64,000 nucleotides of DNA from Methylophaga sp. UBA2689 (GTDB lineage: Bacteria > Pseudomonadota > Gammaproteobacteria > Nitrosococcales > Methylophagaceae), in assembly GCA_002354555.1 (NCBI GenBank), contig DELT01000069.1, forward strand, positions 1 through 64,000, written 5' to 3'. This document shows, piece after piece, positions 40,379 to 49,482 of the stretch; position 1 is the first letter of the stretch, and every line of letters begins with the position of its first letter. Under the pieces are notes generated by a model, which saw only the letters and a list, made by a program, of their open reading frames with translations, ran no database searches and had not been told where the DNA came from. The translations under genes were made by a program, and so were the position numbers.

Positions 40379-42430
40379 ATGGCTAAACAAAATCGTTATG
40401 AAATTAAAGCCCTCGCTGGCGAGCGTCCTGTTCTCTATATCTATGGCGATATCGGAGAAGATTTCTGGGCTGATGAAAGTAATGATGCAAAAAGCCTGGT
40501 ACCCAAGATAGCCGCTATCAATGCAGCTGAAATTGATGTGCGTTTGTTTAGTTATGGTGGGTCCGTCGCTGATGCTATCGCGATATTTAACGCACTTGAT
40601 CGGCATCCCGCAAAAATCTTTACCTATAACGATGGCGTGTGTATGTCCGCCATGTCACTTATTTACATGGTAGGTGATGAAAGATATGCCGCTGAGAATA
40701 GCCTCTTAATGATTCATGCACCCATCACCGGCACATACGGCAATGCGATGGAGCACAGAGAAAGCGCTGAGCGGTTAGATCGCTTCGCTGAAGCAATGAT
40801 GACTTCATACATGCGATCAGGGCAAAGCAGAGAACAAATAGAGCCATTGGTAAAAGATGGCGCTGATCATTATTACACCGCTGAGGAAGCCTTAAGTGAC
40901 GGATTCGCCACTGAGATAACCGAAGCTGTTGCAATCGCCGCATCTGCTGTGAAGTTAGATCGGTTTTCACCCCCAGCGGCGTGGGTCGCTGCTAATCATC
41001 TCAATCGTGAGGAAACTAAAATGCCTGAAAAGCAAACGCAAACAGCGACCAATCCTGAACCGGTCGCTGCAACCACAACAGATCCAGCTGTAACAGATCC
41101 AAAACAGCAAACTACTACCGAACCAAAAGTGGAAGCCAAATCCCCATCTGAGGTATTGGCTGCAGAAAAAGGTCGCCGTCAAGAAGTGCGTGCCACATTT
41201 GACCCATTCAAAGATCGTACTGGCGTTCAAGCATTGATGGATCAAGTGTTAGATGATCCAAATATCGATGTTCAAGCAGCAGGCGATCGCCTGTTGAAAC
41301 ATTTAGGAACAGAGGGTGGACCATTGGCAGGAAATACAAAAATCACAGTCGGTGCAACCGAAGGTGAGAAGTTTGTCGAGGCGGCCGGTCTGGCTATTAT
41401 GGCTCGCTCGGGCATTGAAAAGCGCGACGCATCAAATCCGTTTAATGGCTCGACCTTGATGGATTTGGCACGTGCTTCGCTGGAGTTGGGTGGTGTAAGT
41501 CATCGCGGCATGGATAAACGTGAAGTGGTTGGCGCAGCGTTCACCCATTCCACTAGCGACTTTCCGATATTGCTTGAAAACGTCATGCATAAAACTTTGC
41601 TAACGGCTTATGCAAAAGCAGCTGATACCTGGTCACGTTTCTGCAGAACGGGCGATTTAAGTGATTTCCGGGCTCATGGTCGCTACCGCACTGGCTCATT
41701 TGGTAATCTGGATGCTAAATCGGAAAACAATGAGTTCAAAAACAAAACCATCAGTGATGCGGTGAAAGAAAGTATCACACTGGGCACTAAGGGTAACATT
41801 ATCGGTGTTAGCCGTGAAATGATCATCAATGATGATTTGGGCGCCTTTATTGACTTGTTGCAGCAAATGGGTCGCGCAGCTAAACGCACAGTTGAAAGTG
41901 ATGTTTATGCGTTACTGGCTAGCAATCCTGTGTTAAGTGATGGCATTGCTTTATTCCACGCTAGCCATGGCAATCTTGCAGGCACTGCAGCGGTGCCCAC
42001 TATGCTATCCATTGAAGCCGGTCGCATTGCAATGGCTCAGCAGAAAGATATCAGCGGTAATGATTTCCTTGATATTCGTCCTGAAATCTTCCTTGGCGGT
42101 ATGGGTACAGGTGGTCAGGCTCGCTCTATTAACCAATCACAATATGATCCAGATACAGCCAATAAACTGCAAAAACCAAACATGGTGCTTGGTTTGTTTT
42201 CTGATGTTATCGATTCGCCACGTATTACCGGCAACGAATGGTATGAGTTTGCAGATCCTGCTGATGCTCCAGTGATTGAGGTCGGCTTCCTTGATGGCAA
42301 TCAAGAACCGTATCTGGAAATGAAAGATGGCTTCTCACAGGATGGTGTGATGTACAAAGTCCGTCTGGATTACGGTGTTGCGGCTATCGGTTACGAAGGT
42401 GCATACAAAAACGCCGGCGCTGCACCTTAA
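40379..42430 (+). CDS. Fusion of ClpP-type prohead protease and major capsid protein
   Basis: 683 residues. Residues 1-200 form a ClpP-like S14 protease (SYGGSVADAIAIFNAL; nucleophile Ser90 in GVCMSAMS; His113 in MIHAP). A proline- and threonine-rich linker (about 215-260) leads to the HK97-fold capsid protein (SDFPILLENVMHKTLLTAYA, NDDLGAFIDLLQQMGRAAKR). This protease-capsid fusion type is known in some phages. Self-cleavage probably releases the capsid protein during maturation. Confidence 0.9.
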   Translation: MAKQNRYEIKALAGERPVLYIYGDIGEDFWADESNDAKSLVPKIAAINAAEIDVRLFSYGGSVADAIAIFNALDRHPAKIFTYNDGVCMSAMSLIYMVGDERYAAENSLLMIHAPITGTYGNAMEHRESAERLDRFAEAMMTSYMRSGQSREQIEPLVKDGADHYYTAEEALSDGFATEITEAVAIAASAVKLDRFSPPAAWVAANHLNREETKMPEKQTQTATNPEPVAATTTDPAVTDPKQQTTTEPKVEAKSPSEVLAAEKGRRQEVRATFDPFKDRTGVQALMDQVLDDPNIDVQAAGDRLLKHLGTEGGPLAGNTKITVGATEGEKFVEAAGLAIMARSGIEKRDASNPFNGSTLMDLARASLELGGVSHRGMDKREVVGAAFTHSTSDFPILLENVMHKTLLTAYAKAADTWSRFCRTGDLSDFRAHGRYRTGSFGNLDAKSENNEFKNKTISDAVKESITLGTKGNIIGVSREMIINDDLGAFIDLLQQMGRAAKRTVESDVYALLASNPVLSDGIALFHASHGNLAGTAAVPTMLSIEAGRIAMAQQKDISGNDFLDIRPEIFLGGMGTGGQARSINQSQYDPDTANKLQKPNMVLGLFSDVIDSPRITGNEWYEFADPADAPVIEVGFLDGNQEPYLEMKDGFSQDGVMYKVRLDYGVAAIGYEGAYKNAGAAP

Positions 42431-42449
42431 TCACTAATCGCAATTAACC

Positions 42450-42475
42450 AGGCCGTCATGGACGGCCTTTTTTTA
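42450..42475 (+). terminator. Terminator after the capsid gene
   Basis: AGGCCGTCATGGACGGCCT with a T-run, followed within 25 bases by the next gene's ribosome site and start. Confidence 0.8.
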
Positions 42476-42499
42476 TTTCCAGAATTTGAGGATCAAAAA

Positions 42500-42877
42500 A
42501 TGGCTAAAAATTTCATTCAGGCCGGTAACGTGCTTGATTACACAAATGCCACGGGCTCTGATATTGCATCAGGTGCAGTGGTGAAGTTAGGTGCAACCGA
42601 AGATGCTACATTAGCTGTGGCATTGGTAGATATTGCAAATGGTGCGTCAGGTGCCGTTCAGATTGCTGGCGTTTTTGAAGTGCCTAAAGTCAGTGCTGCC
42701 GTGTTCAAGCAAGGTGAATCACTGATTTGGGATGTCTCTGTGGGCAAGTTTGATGATAATCAAGCCACTCCGGCAACAGGTGATGTGAGCGGTAGTGTTA
42801 TTGCTGCAGCTGATGGCGCTAATACTGAAACAACGTGCAAGGCATTATTTACCGGTCGCCCTGGCGCAATCGCTTAA
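42500..42877 (+). CDS. Capsid decoration-type protein (DUF2190 family)
   Basis: 125 residues from ATG 42500 (GAGG upstream; an extension to 42458 lies in the terminator). AKNFIQAGNVLDYTNATGSD and GVFEVPKVSAAVFKQGESLIWD match DUF2190 proteins found next to capsid genes, thought to decorate the capsid. Confidence 0.75.
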   Translation: MAKNFIQAGNVLDYTNATGSDIASGAVVKLGATEDATLAVALVDIANGASGAVQIAGVFEVPKVSAAVFKQGESLIWDVSVGKFDDNQATPATGDVSGSVIAAADGANTETTCKALFTGRPGAIA

Positions 42878-42896
42878 TTAAACCAACAACCAAATC

Positions 42897-42928
42897 AAAA
42901 CCCGTTTAGATCTTGAGCGGGTTTTTTT
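42897..42928 (+). terminator. Terminator after the decoration gene
   Basis: AAACCCGTTTAGATC and TTGAGCGGGTTTTTTT form a hairpin with a T-run. Confidence 0.65.
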
Positions 42929-42958
42929 ATGGCTGTTGATCACGATGAGGAAAAGACG

Positions 42959-43201
42959 ATGGGCAATGACACAGATCAAAATGAAATGCTGGTGAATATG
43001 TTGGAGCCAGTACTGCATAACGGGGTGAAATATCGTGGCAAGGAATTGCCGGTACCGCGTGCGTTGGGTGAGCACTTTTGCACTATGGGCTGGGCAGAAG
43101 ATGCGAGCGGTGAAGTCGCCACGCAGCCACGTGATGTGCATCGTAAAGCGGTGCTGTCTCCGGATAACGTAAAACTGATGAATGGCGTAGGAGAAGCGTA
43201 A
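42959..43201 (+). CDS. Small hypothetical head-region protein
   Basis: 80 residues from ATG 42959, with GATGAGG just upstream (ATG 42929 lies in the terminator tail). VKYRGKELPVPRALGEHFC is a notable motif. The stop overlaps the next ATG (TAATG). Confidence 0.55.
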   Translation: MGNDTDQNEMLVNMLEPVLHNGVKYRGKELPVPRALGEHFCTMGWAEDASGEVATQPRDVHRKAVLSPDNVKLMNGVGEA

Positions 43202-43560
43202 TGGGAAAATCAGCGAGTGATGGAATTTTAGACGGCACCCTGGATGCAATTGCGAGCTGCACTACGCTCACGATCTGTGCTGGCCAGCCAACCAGTTACG
43301 CCCAGATTGCTACGTTTGCACTGGCCAGTATTGTTATTGATTCTGGTGATTTCTCAAAAGCCAATGGTGATGTGGATGGCCGCAAAGTGACAGTGGCTGG
43401 GCAGGCTGATTTGGATATCGATACATCAGGCGATGCAGATCATGTTGTGGTCGATGATGGTACAGATTTTATGGTGACCACTGTAACCACTCAGGCTTTG
43501 ACATCGGGCGGTACTGTTTCCACCAATGACTTTGATTTTGAGAATGGCGATCCGGTTTGA
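43201..43560 (+). CDS. Hypothetical structural protein
   Basis: 119 residues, beta-rich and acidic: ASDGILDGTLDAIASCTTLT and VTVAGQADLDIDTSGDADHV. It lies in the block between decoration and head-tail genes. Likely a virion protein; no family was recognised. Confidence 0.55.
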   Translation: MGKSASDGILDGTLDAIASCTTLTICAGQPTSYAQIATFALASIVIDSGDFSKANGDVDGRKVTVAGQADLDIDTSGDADHVVVDDGTDFMVTTVTTQALTSGGTVSTNDFDFENGDPV

Positions 43561-43582
43561 TTTTGGCGCTGGAGACTGATTG

Positions 43583-44488
43583 ATGAACATAAAAGGCCTG
43601 GTTATTGGTGAGACCTGCACAGGTACGGCAGATACTTTAACGCTAACGGGTTCTTATGCTTTAGAGTCTGGGCTGGATACCATAGAAATAGCTGATGCAT
43701 ATGCTGATGGAGCTGTTATCCCAATGATGCTTTTAGCCTCAGACGGAATCACAAGAATTTCAGGCCAGTTTGTTTTTAATTCAACAGCAGGCACATTAAC
43801 GCGCAATGATTTTCTAAACTGGAATGGCACCGTTCGCAACGAAGTATTTGGATCTAACATCACATTGCCCGCTGGTACTCATCAGATATTAGTTGGTGTA
43901 GATGAATATACGCTAGGGTTTGAATCATTTAATGATCCCGGTATAGGTTCCACATTAGGAGTTATTTGTCCTGATAACGTCATAACAATGGCGGGGGATA
44001 CTAACACTGAGGCTAGTGAAGCAGCTTATTTTAGCCCTGCAGTATATGCATCACCTTTTGCCTTTAATCGCATAGCCATTCGCATAGAGACAGCTGGTGC
44101 TGCGTTGTCAACTATAGAGGCTGGAATATATAGATGTGCAGACTCTACGGTTTTTGGTTCTAAATCAGGCTTGCCAGGGAAGCTGATTGCAAAGGCAACT
44201 TTTGATGCAACCGTAAGCGGGACACAACTTGTTAGCGTTTCTCCGCAAATACTTCCTCCGGGAAGGTATTGGACGGCTTTATGGACAGAAGATACCACGG
44301 TAACCGTTAAGCGTTCAGAGCAAAGATCTCATAGTGGTGCAGCAGGGATGTGGGCTTTTAATAATAACGGCGCGTCTGCTTTAAGGATAACGGGACAAAC
44401 AGAACTGCCATCGGATGTCACAGCTGAAACTTTTGCTGCCAGACAGTCTCCTAGAGGATTTGTAGTGGGGTTGGCTTATGTCCCTTGA
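43583..44488 (+). CDS. Beta-rich phage protein, possible head-fibre component
   Basis: 301 residues from ATG 43583 (GGAG upstream; TTG 43580 possible). Glycine- and threonine-rich beta sequence; the C-terminal part (GRYWTALWTEDTTVTV, GAAGMWAFNNNGASALRI) looks like a jelly-roll receptor-type domain. It sits beside a fibre-like repeat protein and a fibre adaptor. Confidence 0.5.
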   Translation: MNIKGLVIGETCTGTADTLTLTGSYALESGLDTIEIADAYADGAVIPMMLLASDGITRISGQFVFNSTAGTLTRNDFLNWNGTVRNEVFGSNITLPAGTHQILVGVDEYTLGFESFNDPGIGSTLGVICPDNVITMAGDTNTEASEAAYFSPAVYASPFAFNRIAIRIETAGAALSTIEAGIYRCADSTVFGSKSGLPGKLIAKATFDATVSGTQLVSVSPQILPPGRYWTALWTEDTTVTVKRSEQRSHSGAAGMWAFNNNGASALRITGQTELPSDVTAETFAARQSPRGFVVGLAYVP

Positions 44489-44999
44489 TAAAAATCAAAA
44501 AGGTAGTTATTTCATTCAGGCTTGTGAATCTGCTGGATTTACAGTTAAAACAGATGATGGGGTTTTTAAATATTCGCCCAAAGCAGAAGTTGAAGCGCTC
44601 TATGAGAGTTTTGACCCTTTGCCATTCGCACAAGCTGATGCCATTGCCCTGGTTAATCAGTCAGCCGCCGCCGCTCGTTTACGTTATGCCACTGATATTC
44701 CGTTCCAAACCGAAGCGTACAAAATCAAATATGAAGATTGTGCCGCGTTTAAATTAGCGGGCTATCCGGAACAGGACATCGAGCAATACAAATACGTGAA
44801 TGCACGTGCAGTCCGGTTCGGTGTAACGGGTCAAGTGGCTGCTGATGAAATCATCGCCATTCGTAGCTTTTGGGATAACAAAATGTTTGTTATTGAAAAC
44901 ACGCGCGATGCTGGCAATGAGGCAGTGGCTGCATGCACAGATTGGACGCAATGCAAAGCAGCTGCTCAGGGGTTTATTGAAACACTTGAGGCAGTCTAA
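44478..44999 (+). CDS. Hypothetical protein, possible fibre assembly factor
   Basis: 173 residues, helical, no recognised family. A short N-terminal part (YFIQACESAGFTVKTDDG) and a longer helical part (EYKYVNARAVRFG region) are seen. It overlaps the upstream gene by 11 bp and the downstream gene as TAATG. Confidence 0.45.
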   Translation: MSLDKNQKGSYFIQACESAGFTVKTDDGVFKYSPKAEVEALYESFDPLPFAQADAIALVNQSAAAARLRYATDIPFQTEAYKIKYEDCAAFKLAGYPEQDIEQYKYVNARAVRFGVTGQVAADEIIAIRSFWDNKMFVIENTRDAGNEAVAACTDWTQCKAAAQGFIETLEAV

Positions 45000-45961
45000 T
45001 GCTTGGGCTTTATCCTTTAGGGTATCAACCGCTGGGGTGGGGTGGAGGCGCTACTGAGCCATCAGGTATTACCTTATCACCTGCATCATTACGCTCAGCC
45101 AGCCAATTGGCTTCACCAGTCATAACGCAGGCTCACACAATACAGCCAGATGATGCCCGCTCAGTCAGTCGGTTGGATACGGTTCAGATTAACCAGGCGA
45201 ATATCATCAGTCCATCTGATGCCCGATCAGAAACAGTACTGGATGCCACTGACTTAACGCAGGCAAATAACCTTGATCCGGATGATGCTCGATCTGCGAG
45301 CAGGTTGGCAGCATCACTATTAACGCAAAGCCATATTATTTCACCGGCTGATTTAGCCTCTGTCAGTGATCTGGATGCATCTAGCTTGACCCAAAACGGT
45401 TTGTTGAATCCAGCGGATTCGAGATCGGTAAGTCGGCTCGATGCGTCAGCATTAAAACAAGATCATATTATCAGCCCAGATGATGCCCGCTCAGTCAGTC
45501 GGTTAAGTGTGGCCACACTGATTGCCCAGGGCTCAATTAGCCCGGAGGGTTTGCGTTGCGGTACCCGGTTGGATTCAGTTTTGCTGGTTCAGGCGAATCA
45601 GTTAGCACCTGCCGATTTGCTGAGTGCGTCCAGATTAGATGCTGCAGTGATTACGCAGGCAAATGTGCTGCAGCCTGATGGGGTATTTTCACCATCTAAG
45701 TTATCAGCGGCTCAACTTACAATGGCGATTTTGGTTTCACCTGACTCGTTGTGGTCTGCTGCACGACTGGATAGCGGTTCGCTGACTCAGGCAAATCAGT
45801 TGACTGTAGATGACCTGGTTAGCCCGAGCCGATTGGAAACAACAAATTTATTCTTAATCGATGCCGAGGTTTTGGGTCAGTTGATGGTGCTGCCAGCACG
45901 AAGAACAATGTTAAATTTGCCTAAACGCGGCACAACTTTTTATCTATCCGGACGAAACTGA
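44999..45961 (+). CDS. Fibre-like protein with twelve 22-residue repeats
   Basis: 320 residues. After a short aromatic N-terminus (LGLYPLGYQPLGWGGG), residues 28-291 consist of twelve repeats with an exact 22-residue period: P-[DA]-D-x-R-S-x-S-R-L-D-A, then L-T-Q-A-N and a short hydrophobic link. The C-terminus (LMVLPARRTMLNLPKRGTTF) is different and may be the anchor. A rod-like, probably oligomeric fibre is inferred. The next gene encodes an adaptor-like protein. Confidence 0.65.
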   Translation: MLGLYPLGYQPLGWGGGATEPSGITLSPASLRSASQLASPVITQAHTIQPDDARSVSRLDTVQINQANIISPSDARSETVLDATDLTQANNLDPDDARSASRLAASLLTQSHIISPADLASVSDLDASSLTQNGLLNPADSRSVSRLDASALKQDHIISPDDARSVSRLSVATLIAQGSISPEGLRCGTRLDSVLLVQANQLAPADLLSASRLDAAVITQANVLQPDGVFSPSKLSAAQLTMAILVSPDSLWSAARLDSGSLTQANQLTVDDLVSPSRLETTNLFLIDAEVLGQLMVLPARRTMLNLPKRGTTFYLSGRN

Positions 45962-46296
45962 TGGCTTCAAACTTTGATTCATTAAGCGGGCTGATTTATG
46001 AAGTGAAGCGGCCAGTTGAGGAGCGTACCTTTCTGGTGGATTTCAGCAAAGTGATCGCTACTGGAAAGACCATTGAGAGCGTGGATGATGTTGCTTCGTC
46101 AACTGTGGGGCTGGTAGAAGGTTCTCAGGCTATGACTGTTGTTGCGGGAAGCATAACCGGCTTAAAGGTCGCGTTTAAGGCGAGCGGCGGCACGGATGAG
46201 GAGGATTATGAAGTGACTATTCTGCTGACTGATAGTGATGGTGATGTGGTCAGTGATGATGTGATGGTTAAGGTCCGTAAAGCAGGTAAGGTATGA
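45961..46296 (+). CDS. Fibre-tail adaptor-like protein
   Basis: 111 residues: YEVKRPVEERTFLVDFSKVI and TGLKVAFKASGGTDEEDYEV resemble immunoglobulin-like phage fibre adaptor proteins (Gp77-like). It is translationally coupled to both neighbours. Confidence 0.55.
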   Translation: MASNFDSLSGLIYEVKRPVEERTFLVDFSKVIATGKTIESVDDVASSTVGLVEGSQAMTVVAGSITGLKVAFKASGGTDEEDYEVTILLTDSDGDVVSDDVMVKVRKAGKV

Positions 46297-46592
46297 GCTT
46301 TCCATTTGATGATCTGAATAAAGCCTGTCTGGAGATTGCTGATGAAGGCGTGATCTGGATAAGTCCAACAGGCCCGGTACCGGTTACAGTGGCCATCAAT
46401 ACCGATTTTGAAACAGAAAATGCTGATGGTTATGAAGTTAAAACTGAAACCATCACAGCCGAAGGGTTAACCACTGATCTGAAATCCATCAAGCGTGGCG
46501 ATGTGTTAAAGCATGGCGGTATCACTTACGAAGTATTGACCAATGAGCCCGACGGCCATGGATGGACAATCATGGAGATTGAAAAAGCATGA
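46293..46592 (+). CDS. Head-tail joining protein (lambda FII-like)
   Basis: 99 residues. The lambda gpFII position and length, and the beta-rich sequence DLKSIKRGDVLKHGGITYEV, fit the head-tail attachment family that seals the connector. Confidence 0.6.
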   Translation: MSFPFDDLNKACLEIADEGVIWISPTGPVPVTVAINTDFETENADGYEVKTETITAEGLTTDLKSIKRGDVLKHGGITYEVLTNEPDGHGWTIMEIEKA

Positions 46593-47008
46593 GGCTCATC
46601 CCGATTATGAATCGCCTAAAAGTTGAGGTCGATTTACTGCATGGTAATGTTGAGGCAGCAAAAAGCCTGGTGGCATTGCCTGATAATGAAGTGGATAACG
46701 ATCTGCCGATCTGCTTTGTCTATACCAAGGAAGAAACCAGCGAAGCGAATGAGCAAGTTAATGGTGTGCTTCAGCAGGCGGGTAAAACCTTTGCAGTGAT
46801 GTATGCCTGTCAAGCGGCCAGTGATGACTCAGAGCCACTGGAAGATTTGCGCGATGCGGTTAAAGCAGTATTAATGGGTTGGAGTCCAGACCCCGACAAT
46901 ATCAGCCCGATATCGTATGAAAAGGGCAATATCCTCGATACCAGTAAGCGGGTGGTGTGGTGGGTGGATTATTTCAGCCTGTGGCAACTGGATGAATACA
47001 ATGGCTGA
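46589..47008 (+). CDS. Tail terminator (lambda U-like)
   Basis: 139 residues. Alpha/beta protein in the U/terminator position between FII-like and Z-like genes: RVVWWVDYFSLWQLDEY at the C-terminus and ALPDNEVDNDLPICFVYTKE inside. It caps the tail tube at the head-proximal end. Confidence 0.55.
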   Translation: MRLIPIMNRLKVEVDLLHGNVEAAKSLVALPDNEVDNDLPICFVYTKEETSEANEQVNGVLQQAGKTFAVMYACQAASDDSEPLEDLRDAVKAVLMGWSPDPDNISPISYEKGNILDTSKRVVWWVDYFSLWQLDEYNG

Positions 47009-47567
47009 TGATCCGGTCAAAATTTCAGGTATAGAGGCGCTACGTGAATTGCTCGGTGATGAGGTCGCAAATAGAGCTTCAGCCAGTACTGTAAATAAGA
47101 TTGCTGCTCAAGTGAATACGGCTGTTCGGAAGTCGATACTCGGCGAATGGAATATCAAAGCAAAAACCTATAATGAGCAGGTAAAGGTCATTAAGGGATG
47201 GCATAAAAATCCACGTATATTTTCCATATTAAAAGCGACTGGCGCTGAAATACCCCTGCATCGATTCGGTGTGACCCGAGCCAAAGCAGGAAAGAATAAA
47301 GGCCGCATAGCGGTCAAGATCAAAAAAGGAAAGCCGCGTGAAGTGTTGCGGAGAGCGTTCCTAATGCGGTCCGGTACTACTGATCTAGTGATGGAGCGTG
47401 TTGGTCGTTCCCGGCTGCCAATTGAGGTATTAACCGCGCCGGCCATCCCGTCACTCATCGTCAATGATCGATCGGCAAAAGCCATGGATGAGATATTGAA
47501 AAAAGCTGAGGATATCGGGGCAAATGAGATCGAGTTTTTTGCGAATAAAGCACTTGGTAGGCAGTAG
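47001..47567 (+). CDS. Minor tail protein Z-like
   Basis: 188 residues from ATG 47001, which overlaps the upstream stop (an extension to 46917 lies inside that gene). AKTYNEQVKVIKGWHKNPRI and EVLRRAFLMRSGTTDLVMER match the GPZ family (lambda Z) of tail-completion proteins. Confidence 0.75.
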   Translation: MADDPVKISGIEALRELLGDEVANRASASTVNKIAAQVNTAVRKSILGEWNIKAKTYNEQVKVIKGWHKNPRIFSILKATGAEIPLHRFGVTRAKAGKNKGRIAVKIKKGKPREVLRRAFLMRSGTTDLVMERVGRSRLPIEVLTAPAIPSLIVNDRSAKAMDEILKKAEDIGANEIEFFANKALGRQ

Positions 47568-47627
47568 CAGTCATCAATATTTGCATATTATGTATACTTG
47601 AAGCTTAAATTTTCACAAGGAATGGTT

Positions 47628-47954
47628 ATGAATTTGCTGATTTCAATTGTTTTTTTATTGGGCTTTCATGGGTTGGTACATGCAGAAGCATCTCAAGAAG
47701 AAAAAGATGCTCTGTGCAACAATATTAATGTTTTTGCTGGATCGGCTATGGCGGCACGGCAAAACGGCGTAACTCTTGCCCAAGCGATTTCGACGATTAA
47801 AAATCAGGAAGATGAGGATGTTAAGGAGTTGCTTAGGACCATTACGATGGATGCATATGAATCTCCGGCATATCAATCTGATGAGCATAAAAATAGAGAG
47901 ATCGTTGAGTTTCAGAATGAGTGGTACATGATTTGTCTCAAAGAAATATCATAA
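47628..47954 (+). CDS. Secreted small protein inserted in the tail gene cluster (moron)
   Basis: 108 residues from ATG 47628 (AAGGA six bases upstream). Signal peptide MNLLISIVFLLGFHGLVHA, then EASQEEKDALC; two cysteines (DALCNN, MICLKE) could pair. It is monocistronic in feel: 60 bp gap upstream and a terminator 18 bp downstream. Unlike any tail gene, so probably a moron acting in the periplasm. Confidence 0.55.
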   Translation: MNLLISIVFLLGFHGLVHAEASQEEKDALCNNINVFAGSAMAARQNGVTLAQAISTIKNQEDEDVKELLRTITMDAYESPAYQSDEHKNREIVEFQNEWYMICLKEIS

Positions 47955-47972
47955 TTTAAACAGTTAAAACAC

Positions 47973-47997
47973 AAACCCGCTTCGGCGGGTTTTTTTA
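47973..47997 (+). terminator. Terminator after the secreted protein gene
   Basis: AAACCCGCTTCGGCGGGT with a T-run, nearly identical to the one at 40344. Confidence 0.75.
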
Positions 47998-48011
47998 TGC
48001 CTGGAGAAAAT

Positions 48012-48176
48012 ATGGCAGATAAAAAAGTAGGTGTAATTCTGAATACGCCGGGCGTGGTCTGTTGTGGCAGTTATCTGCCAGGCGTGAAGTATAGCGTTGA
48101 AAAAAAAGAGGCTGCCCGATTGGTGACAGTCAAGGGTTTCAAATATGTTGAAGAGGTGAAGCATGTCACGAATTAA
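48012..48176 (+). CDS. 54-residue conserved-type tail-region protein
   Basis: ATG 48012 after GGAG. The product begins MADKKVGVILNTPGVVCCGSY, continues with PGVKYSVEKKEA and ends in VEEVKHVTN. It overlaps the tail tube gene by 14 bp, which supports coupled expression. Missed by length cut-offs. Function unknown. Confidence 0.55.
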   Translation: MADKKVGVILNTPGVVCCGSYLPGVKYSVEKKEAARLVTVKGFKYVEEVKHVTN

Positions 48177-49131
48177 GGGTACCGAAACTACCTCGGCTGT
48201 TTATGAAGAAACAGTTTATGGTGTGGCGCCAGATCCAGCTAATGGGTTTTTGCTGCATAAAACGGCTTTCACGCTGCAGAAAGTGCAGCCACGGGTCCAG
48301 GATGAAACCATTCTGAGCAATCGATCACGTAGCGAGCCAATGCTTGATAATGTGGATGTCAGTGGTGCACTGAATCAGAACATGAGCGCCCAGTCTTTAG
48401 GCGTTTTGCTTAAGCATTTAATGGGCGTCGTAAATACCACTGGATCAGACCCTTATACACATGTTTTCACTGTTGGCCAGCTTCCAGTTGGTTTGATGTT
48501 TGAAAATGATTATGGCTCAAAGATTACTGGCAGTGGTCGTGTTGTCCGGTACCACGGTTGCAAAATTGCTTCAGCCAATTTTTCTTTCCCGGTCAGTGGT
48601 CCGGTTACAGCAAGCTTTAATATTATTGGTGCCGATGCTGCGCCTGCTTCTGCCGCACTGGATGAAACGCTAACCGATTTAGGGCACAAGGCTTTCAGCA
48701 GTTTTAATGCCTCACTAACAGAGGGGGGCGATGCCTTTGGTCGGGCCACCAGTATTGAGTTAACCATTGATAATGAGCTGGATACAGATGGTTATGTGAT
48801 CGGCGGACAGGGTAAGCGTAATTCACTGGATGAAGGCTTTGTTACCATATCGGGTACGCTGAATGCGCAATTTGCCAATGCCGATCTGATGAACAAAGCG
48901 CTTAGCGATACCGAAAGCAGCCTGGCCATTACGGTATCTCGCGGAACGGGTGCGGGCAGTGCCGGAAATGAATCCATTAAGTTTGAATTGAATCAGATCA
49001 AATACGAACCGACCACCCCACCAATCGATGGCCCTGCCGGACTGAGTATCTCTCTTAACTTCTTTGCCTATGCCAAAGCAAGCGATCTGGGCATGGTTAT
49101 CACGTTGAAAAACGCTGTAGCAACGGTTTAA
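48163..49131 (+). CDS. Major tail tube protein
   Basis: 322 residues. ETVYGVAPDPANGFLLHKTA, LSNRSRSEPMLDNVDVSGAL and SADLGVLLKHLMG-type segments match long-tail phage tube proteins (TTP family). It polymerises round the tape measure to form the tail tube. The next gene is the tail chaperone. Confidence 0.85.
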   Translation: MSRIKGTETTSAVYEETVYGVAPDPANGFLLHKTAFTLQKVQPRVQDETILSNRSRSEPMLDNVDVSGALNQNMSAQSLGVLLKHLMGVVNTTGSDPYTHVFTVGQLPVGLMFENDYGSKITGSGRVVRYHGCKIASANFSFPVSGPVTASFNIIGADAAPASAALDETLTDLGHKAFSSFNASLTEGGDAFGRATSIELTIDNELDTDGYVIGGQGKRNSLDEGFVTISGTLNAQFANADLMNKALSDTESSLAITVSRGTGAGSAGNESIKFELNQIKYEPTTPPIDGPAGLSISLNFFAYAKASDLGMVITLKNAVATV

Positions 49132-49140
49132 GGATTCAGT

Positions 49141-49482
49141 ATGTTTTCAATTACAGAGCCGGACTCACTTTCTTGGCCAGTAAAAGTCAATGTGCCTACG
49201 GATGATGGTGAGGGAGGTACCGAAGAAGCTGAATTTCAGATGCGCTTTAAATATCTTCCTGTTCCAGAGTTAAACCAGGTACTTTCAAAATTGGCCGTGG
49301 CAAGCGATGCCGCTACCGTGAAGGAATACATTATTGGTTGGGATGGACTAGCTGATCAGGATGGTAAAACACTGGTTTTTTCGCCTGAAAATCTTGATCG
49401 AATTATGAGGATTTCATACATGCTGGTCGGCATCAATCGGTCTTTCATTGATTGCCAGATGGGGCGAATCTCAAAAAACTAA
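49141..49482 (+). CDS. Tail assembly chaperone, short product (lambda G-like)
   Basis: 113 residues. FQMRFKYLPVPELNQVLSKL is typical of the G product. The gene ends with codons TCA AAA AAC TAA; the last bases form slippery A-AAA-AAC, so some ribosomes move to the -1 frame and make a fused G-T protein of 231 residues. Confidence 0.8.
   Translation: MFSITEPDSLSWPVKVNVPTDDGEGGTEEAEFQMRFKYLPVPELNQVLSKLAVASDAATVKEYIIGWDGLADQDGKTLVFSPENLDRIMRISYMLVGINRSFIDCQMGRISKN

Noticed and set aside
45080..45871. 66-bp repeats as a DNA-level satellite or recombination site
   Set aside because: The units differ at DNA level and keep frame and protein consensus, so selection is on the protein.
46917..47000. 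N-terminal extension of the Z-like gene
   Set aside because: It lies within the tail terminator gene; ATG 47001 gives the usual start overlap.
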